Assembly (NCBI RefSeq): GCF_009729095.1
Contig: NZ_VTGX01000005.1
Coordinates: 535,077-599,076 of the forward strand
DNA from: Mycolicibacterium sp. CBMA 247
Lineage (GTDB): Bacteria; Actinomycetota; Actinomycetes; Mycobacteriales; Mycobacteriaceae
Length of the DNA: 64,000 bases
Direction: 5' to 3'
The notes under the pieces are model-generated. The model did not search any database and was not told where the DNA came from. It saw only the letters and a program-made list of their open reading frames with translations. The translations under genes were made by a program, and so were the position numbers. Below, piece by piece: positions 8,970 to 16,744 of the stretch (the first letter of the stretch is position 1; each line of letters opens with the position of its first letter).

Positions 8970-9793
8970 CGACCCGGCCCGGCCAGCGCGCTGCGGGTGT
9001 CGACTCGTCGGCCCCCGAGCTCAGCGACCAGTCGCCCCAGCGCCGGAATCTCCAGGGGGAGTAGTGAGTAGCGCGGGTGGACGACGCGCCTCGCGCCGCG
9101 CTCCAGCGCGCGGACGATGGCGGCCGCGGTGGAGGCCGGTGCCACCGGAGGAAATGTCGGTGGTGGCGCGGCCTTCCACGGCAGCTCGTCGATGTCGCGC
9201 AGCGCGGTATCGGTCGAACCCGGCACCACCTCTAATACCCGGATGCCGGTTCCGGCCAGTTCGAGTCGCAGCGATCTCGTGGCCTGGGCCAGTGCGGCTT
9301 TGGATGCCGCGTAGTAGCCGAGCAGGGGAAGCGGTACGGCCTGCACTGTGGAGGTGACATTGACGATCACGCCGGAATCCGCGGCACGCATGGCAGGCAA
9401 CAGCGTTGACGTGAGCGCCAGTGGGGACCAGACATTGACCTCGAACACCGCGCGGGCGGCTGCCCCGTCGGCCAAGAGCGATTGTGCGCCGGTCAGGTTC
9501 GTGCCTGCGTTGTTGATCGCGATGTCCACCCCGCCCAGCGCGTCCAGGGCACGGCGGCCCAGTTCCGCAGCCGAACCCGCTACGGCCAGATCGACGGGGA
9601 GCACCGCGGGCCGTGGCGCCCCCGCGGCGCAGATCTCGTCGGCGAGATCGTCGAGCAGATCCGCACGGCGTGCCGCCAGCGCGAGCGTCGCACCCCGCTG
9701 AGCCAGCGCCAGGGCCAGCTCACGCCCGATTCCGCTCGATGCCCCGGTGAGCACCGCCTTCTTGGCGGATAAATCCATCCCTCGGTGTCGCAT
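8966..9793 (-). CDS. short-chain dehydrogenase/reductase
   Basis: This SDR of about 275 residues has TGASSGIG near the N-terminus, NNAG, the active-site Ser in NVTST and Tyr-x-x-x-Lys as YYAASK. The C-terminal part (RALERGARRVVHPRYSLLPL) is typical of SDRs acting on bulky or lipid-like substrates. I chose ATG at 9793 because GGAG lies six bases before it; an internal ATG at 9778 (MDLSAKKAVLTG) is the alternative. The gene is first in a two-gene unit with the overlapping tetR, so the regulator probably controls this enzyme. Confidence 0.85.
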   Translation of the reverse strand: MRHRGMDLSAKKAVLTGASSGIGRELALALAQRGATLALAARRADLLDDLADEICAAGAPRPAVLPVDLAVAGSAAELGRRALDALGGVDIAINNAGTNLTGAQSLLADGAAARAVFEVNVWSPLALTSTLLPAMRAADSGVIVNVTSTVQAVPLPLLGYYAASKAALAQATRSLRLELAGTGIRVLEVVPGSTDTALRDIDELPWKAAPPPTFPPVAPASTAAAIVRALERGARRVVHPRYSLLPLEIPALGRLVAELGGRRVDTRSALAGPGR

Positions 9794-9833
9794 GTCTGGC
9801 TCCACTCAGGCCCGTTGGTACGCAGGTCTACGT

Positions 9834-9864
9834 GACATATTGACTGATAATCAGTCAATATGTC
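9834..9864. promoter_or_regulatory. 31-bp perfect inverted repeat, likely TetR operator
   Basis: Two 14-base arms (GACATATTGACTGA and its exact complement) flank a TAA spacer. The element lies between the minus-strand SDR/tetR unit (start 9793) and the plus-strand thiamine-diphosphate enzyme gene (start 9985). It is AT-rich in a GC-rich context, as promoter operators are. Length and symmetry fit a TetR-family dimer or pair of dimers. The binding protein is inferred from the neighbouring tetR gene, not shown. Confidence 0.7.
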
Positions 9865-9984
9865 GGGAGTCGGGCTGGCTCTGGCATCCCGGGCGGTGGC
9901 CGATCAATATGGACGGGTGCACAACGGCTGGCAGAAACGTGACCACAGCTTCGTAACCACCAGACCCGTGATGTGCGGGCGCTC

Positions 9985-11538
9985 ATGAGCACCGGCGCCG
10001 AAGTCGTGGTGAACCGTCTGCTCGCCGAAGGCGTCGGCGTGTGCTTCGCCAATCCGGGCACCTCGGAGATGCACTTTGTCGCGGCCCTGGATACCGCCCC
10101 GGCGATGCGTCCGGTGCTCTGCCTGTTCGAGGGCGTCGCCACCGGGGCTGCCGACGGGTACGCCCGTATCGCCGGACGTCCCGCGGCTACGCTGCTGCAC
10201 CTCGGCCCCGGTATGGCGAACGGGCTGGCCAATCTGCACAACGCCCGTCGGGCCTTCAGCCCGGTGGTCAATGTGGTCGGCGATCATGCGACCTACCACC
10301 AACCCCTCGACGCGCCACTGGAATCCGACATCGACGCGCTGGGGCACTGGGTGCACGGTTCAGTGCACCGGCCGGAGTCGGCCGCCGACCTCGACGCGAC
10401 CGTCCACAGCGCCGTGCAGAGCGCGACCGGAGTGCCCGGACGCGTCGCCACGGTAATCCTTCCCGCCGACTATTCCTGGGGCAGTGCACCGCAGAACCCG
10501 TTGCCGGGCAAAGTGTCTGACCAAAAGTCGGGGGCGGACGGTGACATGGACGTTGCCGCTGCCGCAGAGCTGCTGCGCACCCAGGGGGAGCGTGCGGTGT
10601 TGTTGATCGGCGGTGCCGCCACCGGCGTCGACGGACTGCAGGCAGCGGCGCGAATCCGCGCGGCCACCGGGGCACGCGCCCTGGTCGAGACCTTTCCCGC
10701 CCGGCTCGCCCGAGGGCAGGGTGTGCCGGCCATCGAACGGCTCGGCTACCTGGCCGAGCAGGCCACTCAACAACTCTCCGGGGCAACGCATCTGGTGTTG
10801 GTCGGCGCGAAATCCCCGGTGTCGTTCTTCGCCTACCCGGGTAAGCCGAGCGTGCTGGTACCCGACGGTGCCGAGGTCAGCGCCCTGGCCATCGACGATT
10901 TGTCCAGCCTCGCAGACGAATTGGGTGGGGCAGTGTCGAGCGCGCCGCAACCCAGTCCGGCCGAGCTGCCGACCGGCACGCTCAATCCGCAGAACCTGGC
11001 ACAGGTGATCGCCGCGCTGCTCCCGGAGAACGCCATCATCTCCGATGAGGCCAACACCAGTGGGGTGTTCCTGCCGGCCGCCACCGCGTCGGCCCCGCGC
11101 CACGACGTACTCACCCTGACCGGCGGCGCGATCGGGCAGGGCCTGCCGGTGGCGGTAGGAGCCGCGATCGCCGCGCCGCACCGGCCGGTGATCGCCCTGC
11201 AGTCCGACGGCAGTGCCGCGTACACCATTTCGGCACTGTGGACCATGGCCCGCGAACAGCTCGATGTCACCGTGGTGATCCTGAACAACCACGCCTACGC
11301 CATCCTGCAGCTGGAGCTGCTACGGGTCGGCACCCAGACCACCGGGGAGCGGTCACGCTCACTGCTCGATCTGAGCCGCCCTGACATCGACTTCGCCTCG
11401 ATCGCACAGGGATTCGGCGTCCCGGCCACCCGGGCCACCACCGCTGAGGAACTCGCCACCCAGTTCCGCACGGCGCTGGCCGAGCCGGGTCCGCACCTGA
11501 TCGACGCAGCGCTGCCGGCTTGGTCGCCGCAGGGGTAG
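9985..11538 (+). CDS. thiamine-diphosphate enzyme, acetolactate synthase large-subunit family (IlvX-like)
   Basis: This 517-residue protein has the three domains of ThDP enzymes. The N-terminal PYR domain contains the catalytic-Glu region CLFEGVATGAADGYARIAG (about residues 46-64), the middle domain binds FAD or is structural, and the C-terminal PP domain has SDGSAAYTISAL ending in VILNN for Mg-ThDP binding. Its length matches the mycobacterial IlvX group rather than full-length IlvB, and no small regulatory subunit is adjacent. It therefore may not be a biosynthetic acetolactate synthase; decarboxylases and benzoylformate-decarboxylase-like enzymes share the fold. The start is ATG at 9985; a GTG at 9973 is possible. 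It is divergent from SDR/tetR across the 31-bp inverted repeat. Confidence 0.8.
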   Translation: MSTGAEVVVNRLLAEGVGVCFANPGTSEMHFVAALDTAPAMRPVLCLFEGVATGAADGYARIAGRPAATLLHLGPGMANGLANLHNARRAFSPVVNVVGDHATYHQPLDAPLESDIDALGHWVHGSVHRPESAADLDATVHSAVQSATGVPGRVATVILPADYSWGSAPQNPLPGKVSDQKSGADGDMDVAAAAELLRTQGERAVLLIGGAATGVDGLQAAARIRAATGARALVETFPARLARGQGVPAIERLGYLAEQATQQLSGATHLVLVGAKSPVSFFAYPGKPSVLVPDGAEVSALAIDDLSSLADELGGAVSSAPQPSPAELPTGTLNPQNLAQVIAALLPENAIISDEANTSGVFLPAATASAPRHDVLTLTGGAIGQGLPVAVGAAIAAPHRPVIALQSDGSAAYTISALWTMAREQLDVTVVILNNHAYAILQLELLRVGTQTTGERSRSLLDLSRPDIDFASIAQGFGVPATRATTAEELATQFRTALAEPGPHLIDAALPAWSPQG

Positions 11539-11562
11539 CCGAGGGTTCGGGTAGGAACCCGA

Positions 11563-12606
11563 TCACTGGCTCGGGCGGCGTTTCTCCAACACCACTGCCG
11601 CTATCGGGATGCGCATCTCTTCGGGAGCCGAGGACAGCCGTGCGGCAATGCCGGCGTGCATCCGGTCGTAGAACACCGCCAGCCGATCAGGGGCGCCTTC
11701 GATCGCCGCGCCCAGATCGGCGAAGGCGGTGAACTGGCAGAAATCGGCCCAGCGGGTGCCGAAAGCGCTTGCGTTGCGGTCACTGCGGTAGGCGTTGAAG
11801 ATCCGGTCCTCGGCGTCGAACAGCTCCAGGTGCTGGATCTCCAGCCGCTCGAACCGCCCTGACGGGGCGAAGGGCGCGGCGAAATCCGCGGCACGCCGGC
11901 CGGCGATCGGCAGTGACATCCGGGCGACCTCCTCGGCACTCACCACACCGTCGGTGATCAACTCGGCCAGCGTGCCGGTGACGGACCGGAACAACGGGCG
12001 ATAGCCGAACTCCCCGTCGTCGCCAAGGGCGGTCGTCAAGATCACCAGTCGGCCGCCCGGACACAGCTCACGTCCCCGGAACGCGATGAATTCATGCCAA
12101 TCGTGCGCGGCCTGCCTGGCATAGGCAGCGCGCACCCGGTCGTCGTTGCTGCATGCCGCGACAACATGATCGGTGACCGGCATCGGCACCCGGCCCAACC
12201 GCACTACCGCCCAGGCCGACCAGCCCAGGTGCACGCTGTTCGACGGCAGGATCTGGCTGTAGAACGACCGGCCGATCGCCGAACTGAAGGTGGCCGAGTC
12301 CTTGTGCAGATAGGACTGCGGATCTTCCTCCAGGATGCGGAACATCGTGGAGAAGTCGTTGTCGGCCACATCGGTATGTGTCACCAGAACCGAGTGCTCG
12401 GGCCGGGTGCGGCCGCGCAGGGCCGTGATCGCGGCATTGATCGGCTGCATCGAATTGTGCGCCGTACCCGCTCCGTAATCGGCGATGACGATCGGCTGTG
12501 GCGACACCGGGATCGGCACCGTGCGCGCAGCCTGCTCGAGAAGCTTGATCGCCGAACTCATTCCGGCGGTATGCGGGCGGGGTGTCGTTCGGTGCGGTCG
12601 GGGCAT
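11563..12606 (-). CDS. SAM-dependent carboxyl methyltransferase (SABATH-like)
   Basis: This 347-residue protein resembles the SAM-dependent carboxyl methyltransferase family best known from plants (salicylate, jasmonate and xanthosine methyltransferases). The SAM-binding motif is IVIADYGAGTAHNSMQPIN at about residues 40-58, followed by HTDVADNDFSTMFRIL and a Trp-containing region SVHLGWSAWAVVRL. It would methylate a carboxylate, or less often a nitrogen, on a small molecule. The start is ATG at 12606, two bases after the stop of the LapA-like gene, so they form an operon. Its stop is 24 bases from that of the convergent ThDP-enzyme gene. The substrate is unknown. Confidence 0.78.
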   Translation of the reverse strand: MPRPHRTTPRPHTAGMSSAIKLLEQAARTVPIPVSPQPIVIADYGAGTAHNSMQPINAAITALRGRTRPEHSVLVTHTDVADNDFSTMFRILEEDPQSYLHKDSATFSSAIGRSFYSQILPSNSVHLGWSAWAVVRLGRVPMPVTDHVVAACSNDDRVRAAYARQAAHDWHEFIAFRGRELCPGGRLVILTTALGDDGEFGYRPLFRSVTGTLAELITDGVVSAEEVARMSLPIAGRRAADFAAPFAPSGRFERLEIQHLELFDAEDRIFNAYRSDRNASAFGTRWADFCQFTAFADLGAAIEGAPDRLAVFYDRMHAGIAARLSSAPEEMRIPIAAVVLEKRRPSQ

Positions 12607-12608
12607 GG

Positions 12609-12851
12609 CTACCTTCGACGCCGCCGGCGCAGCAGCAGTCCGATCAGAAGACCCATGACGAAAATGATGACCAAGATGAACCACATCGGCGAGTCGACGG
12701 TCACCCACAGCACGTGCACGCTGACCCGATCGCGGTTCTGCGCGACGAAGATCGCGGCCAACGCGACCAGGATCAGGGCAACCCAGTAGCGCAGCGCGAA
12801 CCGGCGTACCGGTCCGGTGGTTGTGGGGGCGTCGGACTCGTCGCGAGGCAT
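12609..12851 (-). CDS. LapA-domain (DUF1049) small membrane protein
   Basis: This 80-residue protein has two transmembrane helices (about 22-41 and 56-74) with the conserved LapA pattern: the first helix ends in AQNRD, then short polar strands, then a second helix with GLLIGLLL followed by a run of arginines at the C-terminus. Actinobacterial LapA-like proteins are small inner-membrane proteins whose role is poorly known; in E. coli LapA assists lipopolysaccharide regulation, which would not apply here. The gene leads a two-gene unit with the carboxyl methyltransferase. Confidence 0.82.
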   Translation of the reverse strand: MPRDESDAPTTTGPVRRFALRYWVALILVALAAIFVAQNRDRVSVHVLWVTVDSPMWFILVIIFVMGLLIGLLLRRRRRR

Positions 12852-12897
12852 ACCCCGACGGTAGCTCGCTACTCAGCGGCCATGGCACACTTCGGCC

Positions 12898-13623
12898 ATG
12901 AACAGCCGTCGGTCTGCTCCGCGCGTCGCGCTCGTGATATCGATCTGCACATTGGTCACCGGTGCCGTCGGGCTGTTCGTCATGGTGTTCCTCAACGCGT
13001 TCGTCCTGGATGAGTACGACGCCTACGGTGAGGTGCCGATCCCGGGGACCACCAACCTGGAGTTGCCGCAGGGCGAGGTGACCGTCAGCTTCCACACCAT
13101 GGTCACCGGATCCGGCGGAGGCGGTCTGCCGGTTCCGCCGCTGCGGCTGCACGTGTCCGCGCCCGACGGGGACCCCGATCCGGTGCTGACCGAAAGTATC
13201 GGCGGGACAACCACGGTGAACAACGACGCCCGGGTGCGGGTGTGGGTCATGCAAGTGTCCAACGCGGGTACCTACGAGATCGGCGTCGATGGCCAGACGC
13301 AGGGCTTCATCAACCCACGGCTGGCGTTCGGGCACGGTAGCGCCTACGGTTGGCTGCTCTGGCTGTTCGGCGGACTGATCGCGCTAGGTGTGCTCGAACT
13401 GCTCGCCAGCCTGATGTGGTCGGCGCGTGACAGCAAGCGGGCCCGCCCCATCGCAGATATGGCACCGGAGTCGATTCCGCTCCAACCCGGGTCAGCCGGC
13501 TACCAGCCCGACGGCCAGGCGGTCCGCCTCGAACAGCTCAAAACAATTGCCTCCCTGCGTGATACCGGCGCACTGACCGAATCGGAGTTCGAGGCGGAGA
13601 AGCGCCGGATCCTGGGAAGCTGA
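12898..13623 (+). CDS. membrane protein with C-terminal SHOCT domain
   Basis: This 241-residue protein has a transmembrane helix near the N-terminus (about 9-36), an extracytoplasmic beta-rich domain of roughly 100 residues, a second helix (about 144-168, WLLWLFGGLIALGVLELLAS) and a cytoplasmic tail. The tail ends in a SHOCT motif (LKTIASLRDTGALTESEFEA followed by KRRIL). SHOCT is a short oligomerisation motif. The extracytoplasmic part contains a collected set of proline and glycine turns but no enzymatic signature. It stands alone, divergent from the lapA-like gene with 46 bases between starts. Confidence 0.8.
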   Translation: MNSRRSAPRVALVISICTLVTGAVGLFVMVFLNAFVLDEYDAYGEVPIPGTTNLELPQGEVTVSFHTMVTGSGGGGLPVPPLRLHVSAPDGDPDPVLTESIGGTTTVNNDARVRVWVMQVSNAGTYEIGVDGQTQGFINPRLAFGHGSAYGWLLWLFGGLIALGVLELLASLMWSARDSKRARPIADMAPESIPLQPGSAGYQPDGQAVRLEQLKTIASLRDTGALTESEFEAEKRRILGS

Positions 13624-13641
13624 CGCTGCGACGCGGTCGGC

Positions 13642-14478
13642 TCAGGCGGTGAGCCCGAGCTGGCGCAGTCCCAGTGCGCGGCGGGTCTGGGCAGCGTTCA
13701 TCAGGTCGTGCTGGGCGATTCGGGCCGCTTGCGCGGCGCGTTCCACCAGCTGAACGTTTCCGGTCACCGGCTCGGTGGCCGAGTACCGCAACACATCCTC
13801 CATGCCGACGCGGACATTGCCGCCGAGCGCCAGAGTTGTCATGAGCACGGGAACCGACGCCCGGCCGATACCCGTCGCCGACCATGAACACCCCTGCGGC
13901 AGGGCGGCGTGTGCCGCCACCATGGTGCGGGTGTCGCCGGGCATTCCGCCGGGGACGCCCATCACCAGATTGCAGTGGACCACACCCTGCTTGGGCGCCC
14001 CGAATCGATCGAGCAGACGGTGCAGCGTGGCGATATGACCGAAGTCGAAGCACTCGAACTCCGGCAGCACCCCACGATCGAGCGCGGCCTGGTAGAGCTC
14101 TTCGATGAATCCGAGCGGGTTGGAGAACACGTCGCGACCGAAGTTGACCGTGCCGCAGGTGAGCGAACACGACTCGGGTCCCAGATCCAGTACCTTCAAC
14201 CGAGATTCGAACGGGTCGTGGACACTCCCTCCGGTCGAGAGCTGCACGATGAGGTTGGTGTGTTCCCGCACGCCCGCGACGATCTCGCTGAGCACGGAAT
14301 GCTCAAGTGTGGAGTTGCCCGCATCGTCGCGGCCGTGAATGTGGATCAGTGCCGCACCGGCCTGTTCGCACGCGATCGCCTCGGCCACGATCTCCTCGGG
14401 CTGAAGCGGAATGTTCGGATTGTCGGACTTTTTCGATTCGGCTCCGGTGGGGGCCACGGTGATGAACATCGCGCTCAC
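13642..14478 (-). CDS. kce: 3-keto-5-aminohexanoate cleavage enzyme (BKACE family)
   Basis: This 278-residue protein belongs to the beta-keto acid cleavage enzymes. Kce condenses 5-amino-3-oxohexanoate with acetyl-CoA to give acetoacetate and 3-aminobutyryl-CoA, a step of lysine fermentation. Family features are the N-terminal ITVAPTGAE, the metal-binding IHIHGRDDAGN (about residues 44-54), QLSTGG, and the C-terminal NVRVGMEDVLRYS. BKACE proteins vary in substrate, but here the gene overlaps kal by four bases (GTGA, GTG start at 14478) and kdd lies just upstream, which supports the lysine-pathway assignment. It is the last gene of the minus-strand operon and converges on the SHOCT gene. Confidence 0.88.
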   Translation of the reverse strand: MSAMFITVAPTGAESKKSDNPNIPLQPEEIVAEAIACEQAGAALIHIHGRDDAGNSTLEHSVLSEIVAGVREHTNLIVQLSTGGSVHDPFESRLKVLDLGPESCSLTCGTVNFGRDVFSNPLGFIEELYQAALDRGVLPEFECFDFGHIATLHRLLDRFGAPKQGVVHCNLVMGVPGGMPGDTRTMVAAHAALPQGCSWSATGIGRASVPVLMTTLALGGNVRVGMEDVLRYSATEPVTGNVQLVERAAQAARIAQHDLMNAAQTRRALGLRQLGLTA

Positions 14479-14852
14479 TGCGCCTCACCCGGTACCACCA
14501 GGACCGCCACCGCGCTGGTCACCAGCAACTTCTCCTTGAGTTGGACGGCGCCAGACTCTCGCTCGGTGTGGTCCGACCGTGACGTGACGTATGCCTGCAA
14601 CTCGAGCCGCCGGCTGCGCCGCCCGACCGAGGTGATTCGCCCGGTCACCTCCAGCAGATCGCCGGCGAGCACCGGCTCGTGGAAGTCGACCGCCTCATAG
14701 CCTGCGAGCAGACCCTCGTCACCTTCGGTGACGACGCTCAGCTCCGTTGCCACCTCGCCGAAAATCCGCATCACATAGGCGCCGTCGACGAGCCCGCCGG
14801 CATAGTGAGCGTCGGCATAGGACACATACCGGCGCTGGACGATCTCGGTCAT
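14475..14852 (-). CDS. kal: 3-aminobutyryl-CoA ammonia-lyase
   Basis: This 125-residue single hotdog-domain protein matches Kal of anaerobic lysine fermenters, which removes ammonia from 3-aminobutyryl-CoA to give crotonyl-CoA. Signature stretches are DAHYAGGLVDGAYVMRIFG (residues 15-33) and VATELSVVTEGDEGLLAGYE, then AGDLLEVTGRI. Generic annotation would call it a thioesterase-like hotdog protein; the neighbours and the DAHY.GGLV.GAY pattern argue for Kal. The ATG at 14852 has AAGGAA six bases upstream, 29 bases after the kdd stop. Its stop overlaps the GTG of kce. Crotonyl-CoA would enter beta-oxidation. Confidence 0.87.
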   Translation of the reverse strand: MTEIVQRRYVSYADAHYAGGLVDGAYVMRIFGEVATELSVVTEGDEGLLAGYEAVDFHEPVLAGDLLEVTGRITSVGRRSRRLELQAYVTSRSDHTERESGAVQLKEKLLVTSAVAVLVVPGEAQ

Positions 14853-14881
14853 CGAATTCCTTCGGTCGTAGTTCTCGGGAG

Positions 14882-15916
14882 TCAGTGGGCGTGCAGGTGC
14901 TGTTCGAAGAACCTGCGCAGCCGCGGGTCGGAGCGAACGAGACCCAACGCGAACTCGGCGTGCCCGGGTACATAGCCCGAGCCGATGTACAGGTCGAAGT
15001 CCAGACACAGCGCTTCGGCGCCCAGCGCTACCGCCGGGAAGCTGGTGGCCATCGAGAAGTACAGGATGGCGCCGCCGGGCCGGGTCGCCAACATCGCCGC
15101 ATGCTCGCAGCCAGGGGCGTTCACGCAGACGAACGTGACATCCGCCGGGCCGCCGTGCTCATCGAGGATCTGCCGCACCCGCACTGGGTCGGTGGCATCG
15201 GCCACCAGCACCTGATCGAAGAGATCGAGTTCGCGCAGATTCTCGGCCTCTGTGGCACCCGGTACGACCGACACCGTCTGCACACCGTGTCGTCGCGCGG
15301 CCGCGGCACTGAGCACCGCGCTCTTTCCGCCACCGAGCAGTAACAGCCGCTGGGCCCGCCCGGACAGCAGTGTTCGCGACAGGATGCGCTCGGCCTGGGC
15401 GGGCGCGCCGCACACATCGAGTACTGCCAGCACGAGTTCCTCGGGCAGGTCATCGGGCAGGGCGCTGATCATGCGGGGAGCCGCGACCACGGCCCGCGCG
15501 TCCAGTGGAATCACTTCGGACCGGGTATCCCAGCGCTGCAAAGAGTCTCGGATCTGCAGGGGAGTGGCGGTCAGGGAGATCAGGGTGGCCACCCGGTCAC
15601 CCGGCTGGTAGGGAGCGCACTCGGCCGTATCCGCGATCGCGTTGACCTTTCCGACCAACATGCCGCCCGACCCCGTGCGCGGATTGGACATCTTGCCGCG
15701 GGTGGCGACGATGTCCAGCACCTCGGCGCGGATGTTCGCGGGGTTGCCCGCATGGTGTTCGACGAGGTCGCGATAGCTGGCGGAGTCCAGGTTGAGAAGC
15801 CCGACCTCGATCTCGATGTCACTGCCGGCCAACGGTTCTGCGGTGGACAACCGCTCGGCGGCCTGCGGCAGTGCGCCCGGTGGTGACATCACCCGGTCCG
15901 TTCCGATCGCGTTCAC
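14882..15916 (-). CDS. kdd: L-erythro-3,5-diaminohexanoate dehydrogenase
   Basis: This 344-residue protein matches Kdd, which oxidatively deaminates 3,5-diaminohexanoate to 5-amino-3-oxohexanoate with NAD(P). The N-terminal GTDRVMSPPGALPQAAERL corresponds to the family pattern GTHRV..PKGVLPQ. LNLDSASYRDL and RGKMSNPRTGSGGMLVGKV are equally characteristic, and a Rossmann motif LLLLGGGKSAVLSAAA follows at about residue 180. The GTG start at 15916 sits behind a strong GGAGGAAG site and overlaps the tetR stop by four bases, while a longer upstream reading frame lies inside tetR and is rejected. Kdd is usually found in clostridia and fusobacteria with kal and kce, and exactly that set is present here. 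Confidence 0.88.
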   Translation of the reverse strand: MNAIGTDRVMSPPGALPQAAERLSTAEPLAGSDIEIEVGLLNLDSASYRDLVEHHAGNPANIRAEVLDIVATRGKMSNPRTGSGGMLVGKVNAIADTAECAPYQPGDRVATLISLTATPLQIRDSLQRWDTRSEVIPLDARAVVAAPRMISALPDDLPEELVLAVLDVCGAPAQAERILSRTLLSGRAQRLLLLGGGKSAVLSAAAARRHGVQTVSVVPGATEAENLRELDLFDQVLVADATDPVRVRQILDEHGGPADVTFVCVNAPGCEHAAMLATRPGGAILYFSMATSFPAVALGAEALCLDFDLYIGSGYVPGHAEFALGLVRSDPRLRRFFEQHLHAH

Positions 15917-16518
15917 GAATTCTTCCTCCGCGGCTTGCGGGCGGCCAGCGCGTTCAGGCTGAGCTCGACGTAGTTCGAGATCAGTGCGTCCAGATCGAGC
16001 CGTCCGCCGGGGCGGTACCAGTGCGCCACGCCGGTGCACATCTCCAGTAGCGACTTGGTCGCGACATCGACGTCGCTGACCGTGAACTGTCCGGCCTTCT
16101 TGCCCGCGCTGATGGTTCGGTTCCAGACGGCCTCATAGTCGTCGCGATACTTCACGATGGCTTCGCGGTTGTGCCCGGACAGCGAGCGCACCTCGGTGTC
16201 GCTGACGATGCACTGCAGTCGCCGTTCGGTGTGGGTGCGGACATGTACGGCAACCAGGGCGGCCAGCCGGTCTACCGGATTGATCTTGCCCTGCAACGCG
16301 ACCTCGGCGTCGCGCATCAGGGTCAGCATGTTCTCGGTGAGGATCTCGACGAGCAGATCCTCCTTGGTGCTCATGTAGTGGTACAGCGTGGCGAGCGAGA
16401 CGCCAGCCTCCTCGGCGATCCGCCGGATCCCGGTGCCGGCGAAGCCCACGCTGCTGAACAGTTCGAGCGCGGCTGTACGGATCTCCTGACGAGCCGAGTC
16501 GGATTGGCCGGTGGACAT
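15913..16518 (-). CDS. TetR-family regulator of the kdd-kal-kce operon
   Basis: This 201-residue TetR protein has its helix-turn-helix at residues 8-55 (EIRTAALELFSSVGFAGTGI, then RRIAEEAGVSLATLYHYM). It is the first gene of the operon and its stop overlaps the kdd start, so it is co-expressed with the enzymes and probably autoregulated. The divergent region upstream (16519-16744) has three copies of an ATCG-NN-YGAT near-palindrome, the likely binding sites. These could let it control the ABC importer on the other strand as well. The effector may be a pathway intermediate or its CoA ester; that is inference. Confidence 0.87.
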   Translation of the reverse strand: MSTGQSDSARQEIRTAALELFSSVGFAGTGIRRIAEEAGVSLATLYHYMSTKEDLLVEILTENMLTLMRDAEVALQGKINPVDRLAALVAVHVRTHTERRLQCIVSDTEVRSLSGHNREAIVKYRDDYEAVWNRTISAGKKAGQFTVSDVDVATKSLLEMCTGVAHWYRPGGRLDLDALISNYVELSLNALAARKPRRKNS

Positions 16519-16744
16519 CGAACCCCCTCAAAGTGTCGATCGAACGATCTAGTGAAGGAGCATACAACTACGCCTCGGGGGTTCGTCAATCATCGAATGA
16601 TCTATCGAAATATCTTGTTAACACTGGTGATACGCGAGTTTTGGTCAGATTCTCCATTCCTATTGCTGACGGATGGGTTCGACAGTAGTCTCAGATCGCC
16701 CGATCGATCGATCGACTCAGGACGTGAATCGAGGAGACCCCGCT
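16519..16744. promoter_or_regulatory. divergent promoter region with three ATCG-NN-YGAT sites
   Basis: This 226-base region separates tetR-kdd-kal-kce (minus) from the ABC importer genes (plus) and is visibly AT-richer than its surroundings. Three related near-palindromes are seen: ATCGAACGAT at 16539-16548, ATCGAATGAT at 16592-16601 and ATCGCCCGAT at 16695-16704. The first two extend to the 13-base direct repeat ATCGAA(C/T)GATCTA. The third runs into a GATC-rich tract. They are placed so that sites 1 and 2 flank the minus-strand promoter and site 3 sits about 40 bases before the plus-strand start. Regulation by the neighbouring TetR is inferred. Confidence 0.55.

Noticed and set aside
14882..16039. 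Longer kdd reading frame starting at 16039
   Set aside because: The extra residues are encoded inside tetR in another frame; the GTG at 15916 has a strong ribosome-binding site and begins where family similarity begins.
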